Origin: Neurospora crassa OR74A
Lineage: Eukaryota; Ascomycota; Sordariomycetes; Sordariales; Sordariaceae
Length of the DNA stretch: 64,000 bases
NCBI RefSeq assembly: GCF_000182925.2
Contig: NC_026501.1
Coordinates: 5,249,917-5,313,916, forward strand
Direction of reading: 5' to 3'
In this document: piece after piece, positions 47,201 to 59,826 of the stretch
How the letters are laid out: every line of letters starts with the position of its first letter
Numbering within the stretch: the stretch's first letter is position 1
Made by a program: the position numbers and the translations under genes
The notes under the pieces: generated by a model
Databases searched by the model: none
Seen by the model: only the letters and a program-made list of their open reading frames with translations
Told to the model about the DNA's origin: nothing

Positions 47201-47270
47201 TGACAACGTCTCGATTTCCGACGCCATACTCAGTTGATCAACCAGACCAGACGCGATCGCACCTCACGCA
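44240..47270. other. Intergenic, about 3 kb, no gene supported
   Basis: This is the longest gene-free interval inside the window. Frames at 44532-45261 (+), 45485-45883 (-) and 46456-46781 (-) have no domain or splice structure. A (TTTC)/T-rich microsatellite lies at 45279-45346. From about 46880 to 47270 the sequence is C-rich and fits the leader of the SURF4 gene. Confidence 0.5.
45279..45346. repeat. Pyrimidine microsatellite (TTC/TTTC)n and poly-T
   Basis: An uninterrupted pyrimidine tract runs from ttcttcttctt through ttctttctttctttc to long T runs. It encodes nothing that I can support. Confidence 0.85.
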
Positions 47271-48408
<1,138 letters not shown>

Positions 48409-49765
48409 GGGGTCCGAAAGACGAGGTGAAGGGGAGAAGGATTTGCGTAGGGGTACATGAGAATCCCTTGCTGATTCGAGCTCGGCAATCAGAGCCAAGC
48501 AAGGGTGTTGTCTACATGGGTTTGGAAGCGAAACGAGCAAATGGAGACATGATGGGTATGGCCCGCCACGCCGGTCAATGCTATGTGGAGGGTGATTTGA
48601 ATCTCATTTGGGAGTTGAAAATACGTCACGGGTACCTAGGAGAAAGTCAGGAATGGGTTATGTGATGTGGTATAATTTTGATCATTAGCGGCGTATAATC
48701 CTTTTGGCTGTCTCTATCTGTATGACGGTGCTCATAGTGGAAATCTTGAAAACAAGGCGTTTGTTGCAATGCTCGAAATAGTCCTAAGATGAAAAGAAAT
48801 GTTCTTCGTAGTTGTTGAGATTTTCCATCGAATCGATAGTGGACCGAGATTTCGCTTCAGATCTCACTCAAATCAGGACTACGTTTCTTCGATACGATCA
48901 TATACGATACTTTCGAGGATAGTACAATTCGCCTAGGTTAGTTCCATTCGTGTTACTCGCGTGGCCATACAGACCGAACACGTCGGATTCGCTACACTTC
49001 TGAATTGGCCTTCACGTAACACGCAATTCGACTTCCAGTAGTCTTTCCAAAATTGCGAGGCACTTCATGGATTCATGGATCAATGCATCCCTGAAAGAAT
49101 CGAGTTCAAATAGTTCAAGCTTGCCCCAAGACATCTTGCTGTTATGTCATAGCCTTTCATCGCAAGTGACAGGTACTGTACGCAACAATTTGATTCATAC
49201 AAACCCGCCTGTCCGGCCAATCTCAGTGGAAAACGTGCAAAAAGTGTGTCTAAGTATTATCATGATATATATTATACATATATTTAAAATTTCTCGTTAT
49301 TTGGGAAAAAAAAAAAAAAAAAGAAAAAAAAAAAAAAAGAAAAAAAAAGCTAAGCTCATGGCGATAGTTGCTAATAGCTAGGTAATAATGGCCACTAGAT
49401 ACTACATTGTATCATACCAAAACCGTTCGAACCAACAGATTCACGTTAGTGAACAATCAGAAATTTTCATTGTTAGAAGCCAGGCTCACCTTTCTTCCCA
49501 ATCGCAACCCAACGTGACGACAAAAAAAAGGGGGGGTCATTTATACCATCCCCATGTCCATACACCCAAATAATACCTAGTAGTAAACCAGGAAACCTCA
49601 GAACTCCACGCTTGGAACGTAACATAACTGTCATGCCATACCAAAGCAACAGAGAACAATGAAGCTTCCGCTTATGTGGGCGTTCAACTCCGTACCCTCC
49701 CTCCTAAGCCCTTAACAACGCCCAGAAGGTGAAAAACAAAATATTGCAGAAAAACGGAAAAAAGA
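48409..49765. other. Intergenic with poly-A tract, no gene
   Basis: This lies between the 3' ends of SURF4 (+) and the Zn2Cys6 gene (-). It is A/T-rich around 49250-49600 and includes the poly-A run at 49306-49348. No protein frame is supported. Confidence 0.55.
49306..49348. repeat. Interrupted poly-A tract
   Basis: Runs of A are broken by two single G bases, about 43 bp in all, just after an A/T-rich stretch. It could be the tail of an old retroposed fragment, but no body is recognisable. Confidence 0.85.
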
Positions 49766-51688
49766 TCAGGAAATCAACAACCTGTCCATCGCACTCTTCG
49801 CAGATGCAATGATCCTCATACCTGGTGACCTCGTCTTCTCTCCGTCCACCTTTCCTTCCATCTTCTCATCCGCCTCGCCCGCCGCCGCCAGCGTCGTAGT
49901 TATCCCCGTCGACGCAATCGGCGACGTCGACCTCTCTCTAGCATTCCCGACATCCAGACCCCCGGAAATCGGTGGAATCACCCCCTCCAACTCCCCACTC
50001 GCCACCAATGCCTCCAACCTCTCCTGTCGTCTCCTCGACCTCTCCTCCAACCTCGCAAAGATATCTTTGAGTCCGATATGCTCTACCTTCTCGCACGGCT
50101 CTTCTTGAAGGCCATTGCCCTTACTCTTGTCCCGGCTACCAATCATACAACCACCATCATCATCACCCAAGCTAATCACCGGCCTCTGACTCGCTGTCCC
50201 TGCCGCCCCGCCCTGTCCGTACACATCCAGCTTGAGCATGGCGCGGGCTATCAGGCGCCAGGTTGCGGGGGGCAGCGGCTGGGCGAGAAGGGCGACCATG
50301 TCCTCGCATCGCTTCCAGGAAGTTGCAATGGGACCCCAGAGTCCGCCGTAGCCTTCCAAATCGAAGAAGATGTGGCGGCCTGAAGAGGTGGCAGACTGAG
50401 TCTCCTTTTCGACGAGGTCGAGGAGGAGGGTATAGGACGAGGAGAGGGAGGGGAGTATGGCGGCGAGGAGGACCATGTTTTGGATGGCCGAGTCAGGGGG
50501 TTCGTTCTCATCGGAGTTGTTGTTGTTGCTTTTGTTGTCGGTCTTGGTGTCAGTGTCGGTGTCGGTGTCGGTGTCGGTGTTGGAGGCAGAGGAGGAACTG
50601 CCACCGAGAGGGGGGTCGCCGCAGATGCTGCAGAGGATGGTCTCGTGCGCTGTCTTGGTGACGGTACGGACGGTGTAGAGCGCTTGGGTGATGTTGTCAG
50701 TAGGCACGATGCGGAGAGACTCCATGGCCTCGCGGAGATTGTCTGAGCAGGCACATTGGGCGGGGGGTTGGCCACCGACGGCGCGGTCGTTGGTGTTGGT
50801 GCTGTCGCTGGGACTGGTGGTGGAGGAGCCGCCGGGGGTCAGATGGGGGACGGTTGATTCGGATACCTCTGATCGTGAGGGCGGGCGGGAGCCGTGGTGA
50901 TTCTGAGATGTGTTTGGGTATATCCCCTCTAGTTGTTCTCGCTTCGGGAAGGGCGAGGAGTATTGCTGTATTGAAGAGGAGCAAGCTGATGTGGACGTTT
51001 GTACATCAATGCCGTCAAAGTTGACATCGAGGTATCCCCCAAGTACCGGCTGCCATTGTGCGTTGACGGCAGCCGTGGAATCCATCCAGGCTTGGTTAGC
51101 ATGTCCTGTCTCTTCCTTGGGCATGGCCTCTATTTGCCCGGGTGCCGGTCCCGGTTGGGGGATGTCATAATCCAAGGACAAGGGGAAGCCATACGATCCG
51201 AACTGGAAATTTGGGTCGAATATGTCACTGAAATTTATGTCTGTATTGGTGACGTCGAGAAAGCACATATCCAGGTCCAGGTTGAGGGTCCCATCAAAGG
51301 GCATGGAAACAGGATAGGTCAAGGCCGCCGTCTCGCTGGGGGGAACATCATCAGTCTTTGCCTCCTTTCGCGATGCCTCGGCCACGTCGACGTAAGGACG
51401 TTTCCTTGGCCGACCCATGGGTTTCTGGGCCGAGTAGTTACAGTGAACGCCTTCGCGCTTACACCGCGCACAGCCATCTTGTTCCTTTGTGCAAGCAAGT
51501 TTCCGTGTCCCTGCATTTGTTAATTTAGATACATTAGTGCGGTTGGGCAGTCATGGTTGCTGACTAGAGGGTAGAGGTAGATGAATATATGGATCGAAAC
51601 GGGGAGCGGGACGAAACATACGGCACTCGTCACAGGCACGGCGTTTCACCGGCTCTTTCTCCTTAGTGACTTCGCTGTTTGAGATCAT
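49766..51688 (-). CDS. Zn2Cys6 fungal transcription factor
   Basis: Two exons, 51688-51622 and 51510-49766, encode 603 residues. The binuclear zinc cluster has Cys19, 22, 29, 36, 39 and 46 (CDECRTRKLACTKEQDGC, ARCKREGVHC) and is split by a 111-bp intron after Cys22. A basic AT-hook-like GRPRKRP follows at 55-61, a layout also seen in AflR-type regulators. The middle is acidic and Ser/Thr-rich with a Thr-Asp repeat. Helical segments near 320-440 (LLAAILPSLSSSYTLLLDLV, WKRCEDMVALLAQPLPPATW) resemble the C-terminal domain of AflR-like proteins. It should be a nuclear DNA-binding regulator; no target cluster is visible nearby, so its pathway is unknown. Confidence 0.88.
50553..50582. repeat. Hexanucleotide microsatellite in the Zn2Cys6 gene
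   Basis: About five copies of gtgtcg (plus strand) encode an alternating Asp-Thr tract in the transcription factor. The repeat keeps the frame at any copy number. Confidence 0.85.
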
Positions 51689-52938
51689 GGCTGTTTTCCG
51701 CAACCGGCCTTTCCTTTATTTTGCTTTTTTTTTCTCCCCTTCTTTTCCGCGGGCGTAGATGTGTGGTGGATAAAAAGGGTTGAGTGGTAAGGTAAACGTC
51801 TAAGGCTCTCCGCAAGCCCCGCTTAGAAGACACAGAAATCGCCCCGGTGGTACTCCAAGACACTATCTATGTAGACGCTAGTGTGGTGTACACAGTAGAT
51901 GGGCAAACAGCATGGATATGTACGTTGTAACAAGGGACCTAGGATGATAGGATCGACTCGTTTTCAGAGGAGGGCAAAGAAAGCAGATTTCAGACAAGAT
52001 GCTCCAGGCCCGCAATGTTAACGAGCCAACGCAAGCAATCAAAGATCACCTGGTCGCGCCAGACCTGATGCCATATTAATAAGCCGCAATTGACACAGAT
52101 AATGCAGAGACTGACTTTTGTTGCCGCGTTGCCTCAAATGGCACTGGTAGTGTATCAGTCAAACACCCAGGCCTTTGGACATATATGTGGCTCACTGGCC
52201 AAAGGCATGAATGATGTCCTTTTGCTAGTTATGGGATGACTATAGCGTGGGTTTTATGGCAGTAGTGTAGTGTGAAGGTGTCGAGTAACCCTAGCCCATC
52301 AAGGTTCCCTAGCAGGCGTCGTGCTACACTACATATTGTCAACTGCCATGCTTGGAAAGCGCAAAAAGACGGCGATGGTGACAAAAACCGTAGTGTAAGA
52401 GGCAATGGGGTAAAATTCGAACAAAAGTCTGTAATTACAAGCGATCCATGGAGACTCAATCTGATCACGCCGGGTATTTGATTGATGCTGGTTTGCCAGT
52501 TTTGACTGCCAATACCCACAGAACGGGCAGGACGAACTACAGAAGTGGAATCGTGCGTGGTTGAAGCCAGGTGTAGGGGTGCAGAGGGATGCTGCATCGA
52601 GGTTGGAGTTCGGTATTCATCTCATCCATGATATACAAGTAACAAATAAGGCTAAAAATTTGAAGTCGGTATCAGAGGGACGGAGACACGGAGTGCATGC
52701 TCCTGGCTTCATTTGTCTTTTGACACGCTAAACCGATAGGGTAATATGTTATGGTTCTTTAGCTGCCAGAAATGCCAAGGGCGGTGAGACCAACTCGTCC
52801 CCGCCATGAGCTGTAGAACCGGCAGAAAAAAAAGTCCCAGGCCAATTCGTATGCTAGGAATTTTCGACGCCTATCGCTGCGACGCTATCTGGGTGTTTTA
52901 CCAGCAGAAAACACGCCAAAAATCAACACACATTCACA
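51689..52938. other. Divergent promoter region of Zn2Cys6 gene and ERB1
   Basis: About 1.25 kb separates the two start codons. I recognise no gene; the interval holds both promoters. Confidence 0.55.
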
Positions 52939-55548
52939 ATGGGGCCAAAAGCCACCGAGAAGAAGCGAAAGGTCCAGGACGCCGAGCCTGAGTCCGACGA
53001 CGAGATTGCACCCGATTTTGACGGCGCCCTGTCGCAGAGCGAAGACGAGTTCGATTCTGACTTCGACGACAATGAGCACGAACAGGACGGCGAGCAGGAA
53101 AGCGGAAGTGAGGCCAGCGACGACGAAGATGAGGAGGGCTCCCTACTAAGCGACGACATTCCCTCCGATGCTGAGGGCGACAAGGCAATGGGCAAACTTG
53201 TTCTCGAGGACGAAGAAGAGGAACTCGAGATTGAGATACCCGGAGTCGACCCCAAGCGGCCGGAGAAGGATGATGGAGACAAGAACTATCGGATCGAAAA
53301 GGACGCGAACGGCAACGAGCGCTACGTCTACGAGTATGTTGTTGTTCTGCAAATGGATCAAATATCGTTCCATGCCAGCATAGTTAACTCGAGAATGCAA
53401 CAGTGAGATCGACCCCGTCTACGATTCGGACGATTCCGATGCCCAAGAAGCGCCAAACACCATCGGCAACATCCCCATGAGCTTCTACGACAGCTATCCC
53501 CATATCGGCTATGATATCAACGGCAAGAAGATTATGCGCCCGGCCACTGGCGACGCTCTTGATGCTCTCCTCGACAGCATCGAAGTGCCCAAGGGCTGGA
53601 CTGGCCTTACGGATATTCACACCGGCAACCCTCTCAACCTCAAGTATGCACCCAACCCATCCTCCTTTGTCTTGCTCGGTTTCTTCGGGTCACGCTTACT
53701 GACTGCCATACCGTAGTGATGATGAATTGGAGCTTGTTCGCCGTGTCCAGATGGGTATGATTCCCAACGAGCTGGAAAACCCCTACCCTGAAACCGTGGA
53801 ATACTTTACTGGTATTGAGGAGAAAATGCGTAAGTCAAAATCTATCTACACTTATCGTTGTTGAAATGGTGCAACTAACAAGTCAATAGCCCTGAGCGCT
53901 GCCCCTGAGCCCAAGCGTCGCTTCCTCCCCTCCAAGAACGAGGCCAAGAAGATTATGAAGCTTGTTCGCGCCATTAGGGAAGGCAGGATCCTGCCCTACA
54001 AGCCCCCTGAGGAGCGCGAGAAGGAGGAGGAAGAGGAGGAGCAGTACTTTGATATCTGGCAGGATGAGGTGCCACAAGAAGTCAACCCCTTGCACATCCC
54101 GGCACCCAAGCTGCCTCCTCCTGGTTTCGACATGAGTTACAACCCGCCCGCAGAATACCTACCGACCAAGGAGGAGAGAGAGGAGTGGGAGAAGCTCGAC
54201 CCCGAGGAGCGCGAGAAGGAGTATCTCCCTCAGAAATACGACTCTTTGCGGAAAGTTCCCGGTTATGGCGAGATCGTCAAGGAGAGATTCGAGAGGTGCA
54301 TGGACCTTTACCTTGCTCCTCGTGTGCGGAAGAACAGGCTCAACATCGATCCCAACTCGCTCCTGCCCAAGCTTCCTTCGCCTTCTGAGCTCAAGCCTTT
54401 CCCTACAGTTGCCCAAACAGTTTTCCGCGGCCATGACGGCCGTGTAAGAAGCGTTGCCATCGACCCTACTGGTGTTGCTGTCGCTAGCGGTGGCGACGAC
54501 GGTACGGTACGTGTGTGGGAGCTGTTGACGGGTCGCCAAGTCTGGTCCGTCAAGCTCAGCAGTGAGGAGGCTGTCAACACCGTTAGGTGGAGGCCCGCGA
54601 AGGACTCTTTCATTCTCTCCGCTGCTGTGGGTGAGGATGTCTACCTCATGGTTCCTACACACGCCAGCGTTACTCCTGCTTTGGACCAGGCTAGCAGAGA
54701 TATCCTGTCGGCTGGCTTCGGTTATGCTACAAACGGTCAGCAACACGGCGCTGCTCCCGGCAAGGAGCCTCCTGCCAAGTGGGCCCGCCCCGGTGCTAAG
54801 CTCGAGGATGAGGGTGTCTTGATCAGGATCACAGTCAGGTCGACCGTGAAGGTCATCAACTGGCACAGGAAAGGAGACCATTTTGCGACAGTATCGCCTT
54901 CCGGACAGAGGAGCTCCGTAGCCATCCATACGCTCTCCAAGCACCTCACCCAGATTCCCTTCCGCAAGCTTTCTGGCTTGGCTCAGACAGCGTCTTTCCA
55001 TCCCCTCCGTCCTCTCTTCTTCGTCGCCACTCAACGAACAATTCGCTGCTACGACTTGCAGAAGCTCGAGCTGGTCAAGGTTGTCCAGCCTGGCGCGAAG
55101 TGGTACGTATCCCCATGGCTAGCCGGATAATGTGACTGGAATTGATTTGCTAACTCTGTTGACTTGTAGGATTTCTTCGTTCGATATCCACCCCGGCGGT
55201 GACAACTTGATTGTTGGCAGTTACGACAAGCGTCTCTTGTGGCACGATCTGGATCTTTCCATTCGTCCGTACAAGACGATGAGGTTCCACAGCGAGGCGG
55301 TTCGTCAGGTCAAGTACCACAGGGGCGGCCTGCCGCTCTTCGCTGATGCCAGTGACGACGGCACTCTCCAAATCTTCCACGGCAAGGTCCCGAACGATCA
55401 GCTGGAGAACCCCACCATTGTGCCTGTCAAGGTGCTCAAGGGACACAAGGTCGTCAACAAGCTTGGTGTCCTGGATATGGACTGGCACCCGCGTGAGCCG
55501 TGGTGTGTGTCTGCCGGTGCTGACGGCACCATCCGTCTCTGGATGTAA
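52939..55548 (+). CDS. erb1: Ribosome biogenesis protein ERB1 (BOP1)
   Basis: Five exons, 52939-53333, 53404-53643, 53717-53829, 53890-55102 and 55170-55548, encode 779 residues. The first 110 residues are Asp/Glu/Ser-rich. The BOP1 N-terminal domain spans about 150-400 ([78 protein letters not shown]). WD40 repeats follow ([35 protein letters not shown]) to the C terminus ([12 protein letters not shown]). With Ytm1 and Nop7 it forms the PeBoW complex needed for 27S pre-rRNA processing and 60S assembly in the nucleolus. The first four junctions were set by phase; the sequence stays in register with the family throughout. Confidence 0.95.
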
Positions 55549-56300
55549 AAGAACAGCGTTTAATGGGACGAGACAAAAGATGAACAAAACACAAGGAAGG
55601 AAAACGGAAGCGAGAGGACAGGTTAATCAGTCTGCTTGTCTTGATTGGCGTGCTCGGATGTGCTATTATTATGATTAGAAAGATACACAGGCCAGTTGGA
55701 GTATATACAAGTCGACTGCATGTATGTTCGGCGGAGTTCTCGGAATGCTAAGGAAATATACCACATTTTCGTCTTTACGCTACTTTGCTATTGGGCAGCA
55801 GGGGGTTGATCTAGGCCGATGAGGTCTCGCCATGGCTGTTAGGCAACGGGATTATTTGTCTGCCCTACGACCCCTGTCTATTCAATCTTGGTCTCATGTC
55901 CGAGATGATGCCTTTCTAAAACCGCAGAGAGTCGAGCAGGTGTGCTACACAAATGCCGAATCCTGCTTGCGTAGTAGTTCGCCGGAAAGGCCCGGGAAAT
56001 GGATTAAACTCCACGCCCGAGCTGCCTTGATGTTTGTCTCTGCCGTTGTTATGTAACCACACGTTCGTTCCCAACCGTGTTTTGTTTGTTCTGACTTCAT
56101 TAATTGTTTCCTTATCGGCTTGAACTCGCGCCACGAAAACCTGCTATTCTCATTCATCGTGCATCAGAGTGTCGCAGAGATAGGGGTACTGTAGTGCCCG
56201 AGAGCCCAGATCTCCCCATACGTCGATCAGCCCTATAAAGACAAATCTTTCCACTTGTTTCCTCTTCCTTACCCCTTTCTTTCCCCCTTTCGATTCGAGG

Positions 56301-56332
<32 letters not shown>

Positions 56333-56639
56333 CTGAACTCTGGTCACTTCTCGAGGTGCTTTGGACCATCCAAAAGGCACACAACATCGGCACCGTTCAC
56401 ACTCAACTTTGACGACGACACTCCAACAAAAAGAAAGGAAAATTGACACCACGGCGGGAAGAAGCCTGATATACATCAAGGACACCCATTGCACACAAAT
56501 GAACTCTATACGCTGGTCTAGACCAGATGCTCCAGTCCAAGCGACCGGTGCAATGATGACGAAAGCATGAACATGTTCTGATCACCAATGAACCTTTCTC
56601 TCCAACTACTGCCTACCGACCCACCACTCGCCAACAAGT
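55549..56639. other. Convergent intergenic space with poly-T tract
   Basis: This lies between the stops of ERB1 (+) and the SGNH hydrolase (-). A run of 31 T lies at 56302-56332. No gene is supported. Confidence 0.55.
56302..56332. repeat. Poly-T tract, 31 bp
   Basis: An uninterrupted T run in the spacer 3' of ERB1 and of the SGNH hydrolase. Confidence 0.9.
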
Positions 56640-58054
56640 CTACAAATACCTATCCACCCCATCAGCAAACCTCTCAAAAATCTCCAAATCCACCGCCTCT
56701 GCCATTACCCGATACCCCTCCGGATTCAAATGCAAATGATCCCCACTGTCCCACCTCTCATCCAGCATCGTCTTATTCCCCCGATCCCTCACAGCCCTAT
56801 CAAAGTCCACCACCGCATCAAACCTTCCACTCCTCCGAATCCACTCATTGACCCTTTGTCTCGTCTTCTCCCTCTCCGGTTCACCATACGCCTGTCCCGG
56901 CCCGCTCATAGGCGTAATGGTTGCCCCGAACGCCGCGATCCCGTGGGAGTGTAGGCGAGTGATCATCTGCTCGTAGGCAGAGATCAGTCGGTCGCCGACG
57001 GATTGTTGGGAGACCTGATCGAGGGGTGCGGTACCGATGTCATTTACCCCCTCCAAGATGAGCGCGTAGCGAACCCCGGAACCAGGGCGGGCGAGAACGT
57101 CGCGCTCGATGCGGCCGAGGGCATTGGGGCCGAGACCGTCGGCTAGGACGCGGTTCCCGCCGGCGGCTTGATTGATGACGGAGATCGATGACAGCGAACG
57201 ACGACCGGCTTTTTGAAGGCGAGCGAGAAGCTGGTCCGGCCAGCGGTTGTTGGCGTTGGTGGTGGATCCGCGGCCGTCGGTGATGGAGTCGCCCACAAGG
57301 TAGAGGGCGGAGGCACGCTCGGGCTGGTAGGCCTCGATGGAGGAGAGGAAATACCAGTGGTCGGTGCTTGCTACTCCAGCGGTGGAGGACAAGTTGGCAG
57401 CAGAAACGAGGTTGCCCGGCGCAAGCCAGCTGGTCGTGCGGCTGCCGGGGTGTCCAGTGATGGACTGGCCGGCCTGGCCGGAGGCGAGGTAGAGCGTGAC
57501 GGTCAGGACGGATTGGGCCTTGACTTGAAACTTGATGGGGTCCGAGACGACCACGGCGCCGTTGGGAACGAGAAAGTCTGGTTGGCCTCCTGAGAAGGTG
57601 ACGGTCTTGATGGTCCCAGGCTTGATAGCGCCGGAGCCGGCCCCCGCCCCTGCTCTAGATGCGGGCAGGGCGACGGTGACTGCGGTGATCGGCAGCTCAG
57701 AGCCGCCGAAGGCGTTGCTGAAGCTCAGCCGGATGGTCGAGGCATCTTGAGTGATGTAGACTGTCTGGCGCAGGGTGGCGTTTTTGAAGACCGTGTCCCC
57801 GCCGTTCTGAGAGTTTATGTTAGTGTACGGGTTGTCGGCTTCCTTATTGGTAAGTCAAAATACTGAATCCGGACACTACTTACATATGGAGCTGGAGGAA
57901 GGTTCTCAGACTCAACAAGCTGCGGCATGGAGCCCCAGATATCGATCCATTGATTTGAGCTCTTCGCAGAAACCGACAAAGATGGGCACAAGAGCAACAA
58001 TCCAGTGATTAGGATATTCTTCAGGCCGAAGCCTGTGAACGATGAACTGAACAT
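56640..58054 (-). CDS. Secreted SGNH (GDSL) family hydrolase
   Basis: Two exons, 58054-57884 and 57806-56640, give 445 residues. The N terminus has a signal peptide (LKNILITGLLLLCPSLSVSA). Residues about 35-215 form a beta-rich N-terminal region (WIDIWGSMPQLVESENLPPA, LRQTVYITQDASTIRLSFSN). The catalytic part carries all SGNH blocks: GDSITDG with nucleophile Ser231, NQAAGGNR for the block II Gly, EGVNDIG with Asn312, and the Asp413/His416 pair in SGDHLHLN. It should be an active extracellular esterase; the substrate (polysaccharide acetyl groups or a lipid) cannot be told. The 77-bp intron has a GTAAGT donor, an ACTAAC branch and a CAG acceptor. Confidence 0.9.
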
Positions 58055-59139
58055 GGCGGCGAGGACGGATCTTGAACGGTGCTATTGTTCCAGAAATCAC
58101 AAAGCACAACTTCGTCAGGGGATCGGCCTACGCTTTCCATATTGACTGTCATCCACTCAGGGCGACGGATAGGTTATATACCGATATGAATCCATGCAGG
58201 AACATGTCGATGTGTAACTATCTATGGTAAGTAACAGAGTCCATTCTGGGGGTCTGGGATGGGATATCCAAAGGTGGCACGGTGAGAAATTAGGCTAAAT
58301 GGTACATCCCCAGTTCAACCATCGCTAGGCGATGGTTAGCCAGCCATATTGTCTCGTTGACTGGAAGGAAAACACAGAAAGATTTCGGAGCATGGACTTG
58401 GTTTTCTCCAAACGCTCTAGTGGAACGTGGAGAACGGCATTCGAAATTCTCCGTTCGGCAATCTCTATCCCCGCATCGGCTGCTATATTTCCTGTTCTCT
58501 TGTTCCTTCAACCTTGCTGTACTTGGACCCCGCACGAACATGTTCCAAGATAGCGAAGTCGCTTTGCATCTATATCGACGTCACGTTCGGTCAAGTGGTA
58601 TCTATTTCTCCGTCGTCCCGGTAATCGACCTCGGTCCAGGTTGGTTCACAGGAACATCATGATCATATTACTATCGTGGCCGTCCTAGACTCTATGCAAT
58701 GAAAGCAACCATTTTTCCAAATTTCCAATCATCTCCGTTCGTCAACCAACATACAGTCATTGATATTTCCATCTCTATTCTGCCATGAGGTGTAAGCCGT
58801 TGTCCAATTTTGAGCCCAACGTCCCATCCTTCTGCTTGCGATAACAAAATGCTACTCGACTACGCTTTCCCGCGATGTTACCTGAGCATGAACGCGAACA
58901 AAGTCCAAACAAAGGGGAAAATCATTGATAGGGAACAGATCGGTGGAGGTAACACAAAGCTGGGTAATTGAGAGGGTAGTGAAAAAAAAAAACATGGGCA
59001 AGACTGTCCCCCATTCGGAAAGCAACAGGACAATGGAAGGATGAAGATTGTCCAGGGAAAGTGCAGACGAAGGACAGAACTTTACCAACATCACATACAT
59101 GACGCCGATGTGAGCCAGAGCACAGAAGCAATGCGCTTT
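58055..59139. other. Intergenic upstream of the SGNH gene
   Basis: The left part is the SGNH leader and promoter, the right part the 3' side of the hypothetical Ser-rich gene. No other feature is seen. Confidence 0.5.
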
Positions 59140-59826
59140 TCAAGCAGAAAGAGGCATAGGGTCCTCAAATAAGTCGAGGGTCGAGACTCGAGGGAGATGT
59201 CTGCCATCTGGCTCCCCGCACCATCCGCCCGAGCCCGCAATCAGGCTCGCCTGCTCCGGGGACGAGGGAACATACGCCCAGTCAGATCCGACGCTGCTTG
59301 AAATGCTTTGCTTGGACTTGGGAGGCTTTGTGGTCGGAGAGTTTTCCGAGACCACAGGTCTGGCAAGCCGACCAACGAAGCCGGCGCCCTCAATCCAGCT
59401 GGGTATGTTGCCAACGTAGGGCTGGGCCGTTACCTCACTGTATTTTCCTAGGACCGATGCAGTGAGAGAAGGGCCTTTGGGAAGGGACTGGCTAGTTGTC
59501 AGAGGTGGAGCCGTAGCTACGGTTTCCTGGCGATCCATGACCTCGTCGGCAAAGAAGGTCTGGTCCGAGCTTGCCGTCTCTGTTGAGCATCCGTGAGATC
59601 TAGCGCGATAGGGCATCTCACGAGCGCCAATGACGAGGTCACATTGTGCAATCTCGGACGCCGAGTCGCCGCTGTAACTGGAGGAGGATATGCTGGCAAC
59701 TTGGGCTGATGATTCGTTGTCGTCGTTGTATTCAGGTGATCTGTCCTTGGTGTGGCGGCTTGTATACAGTTTGATCGACGTCCAGTCATCGCTTGCAGCG
59801 GACTGGGAGCCCAACGAAGAGCGCAT
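59140..59826 (-). CDS. Hypothetical Ser/Thr-rich protein
   Basis: One open frame of 228 residues runs from ATG at 59826 (MRSSLGSQSAASDDWTSIKL) to a stop at 59140. The frame stays open upstream to about 60050 with no ATG, so an earlier exon or start is possible. Composition is rich in Ser, Thr, Pro and Ala with an ordered-looking C terminus (YVPSSPEQASLIAGSGGWCG, LPRVSTLDLFEDPMPLSA). There is no signal peptide or membrane helix. No family is recognised. It could be a lineage-specific disordered protein; coding status rests on frame length and amino-acid make-up only. Confidence 0.5.
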   Translation of the reverse strand: MRSSLGSQSAASDDWTSIKLYTSRHTKDRSPEYNDDNESSAQVASISSSSYSGDSASEIAQCDLVIGAREMPYRARSHGCSTETASSDQTFFADEVMDRQETVATAPPLTTSQSLPKGPSLTASVLGKYSEVTAQPYVGNIPSWIEGAGFVGRLARPVVSENSPTTKPPKSKQSISSSVGSDWAYVPSSPEQASLIAGSGGWCGEPDGRHLPRVSTLDLFEDPMPLSA

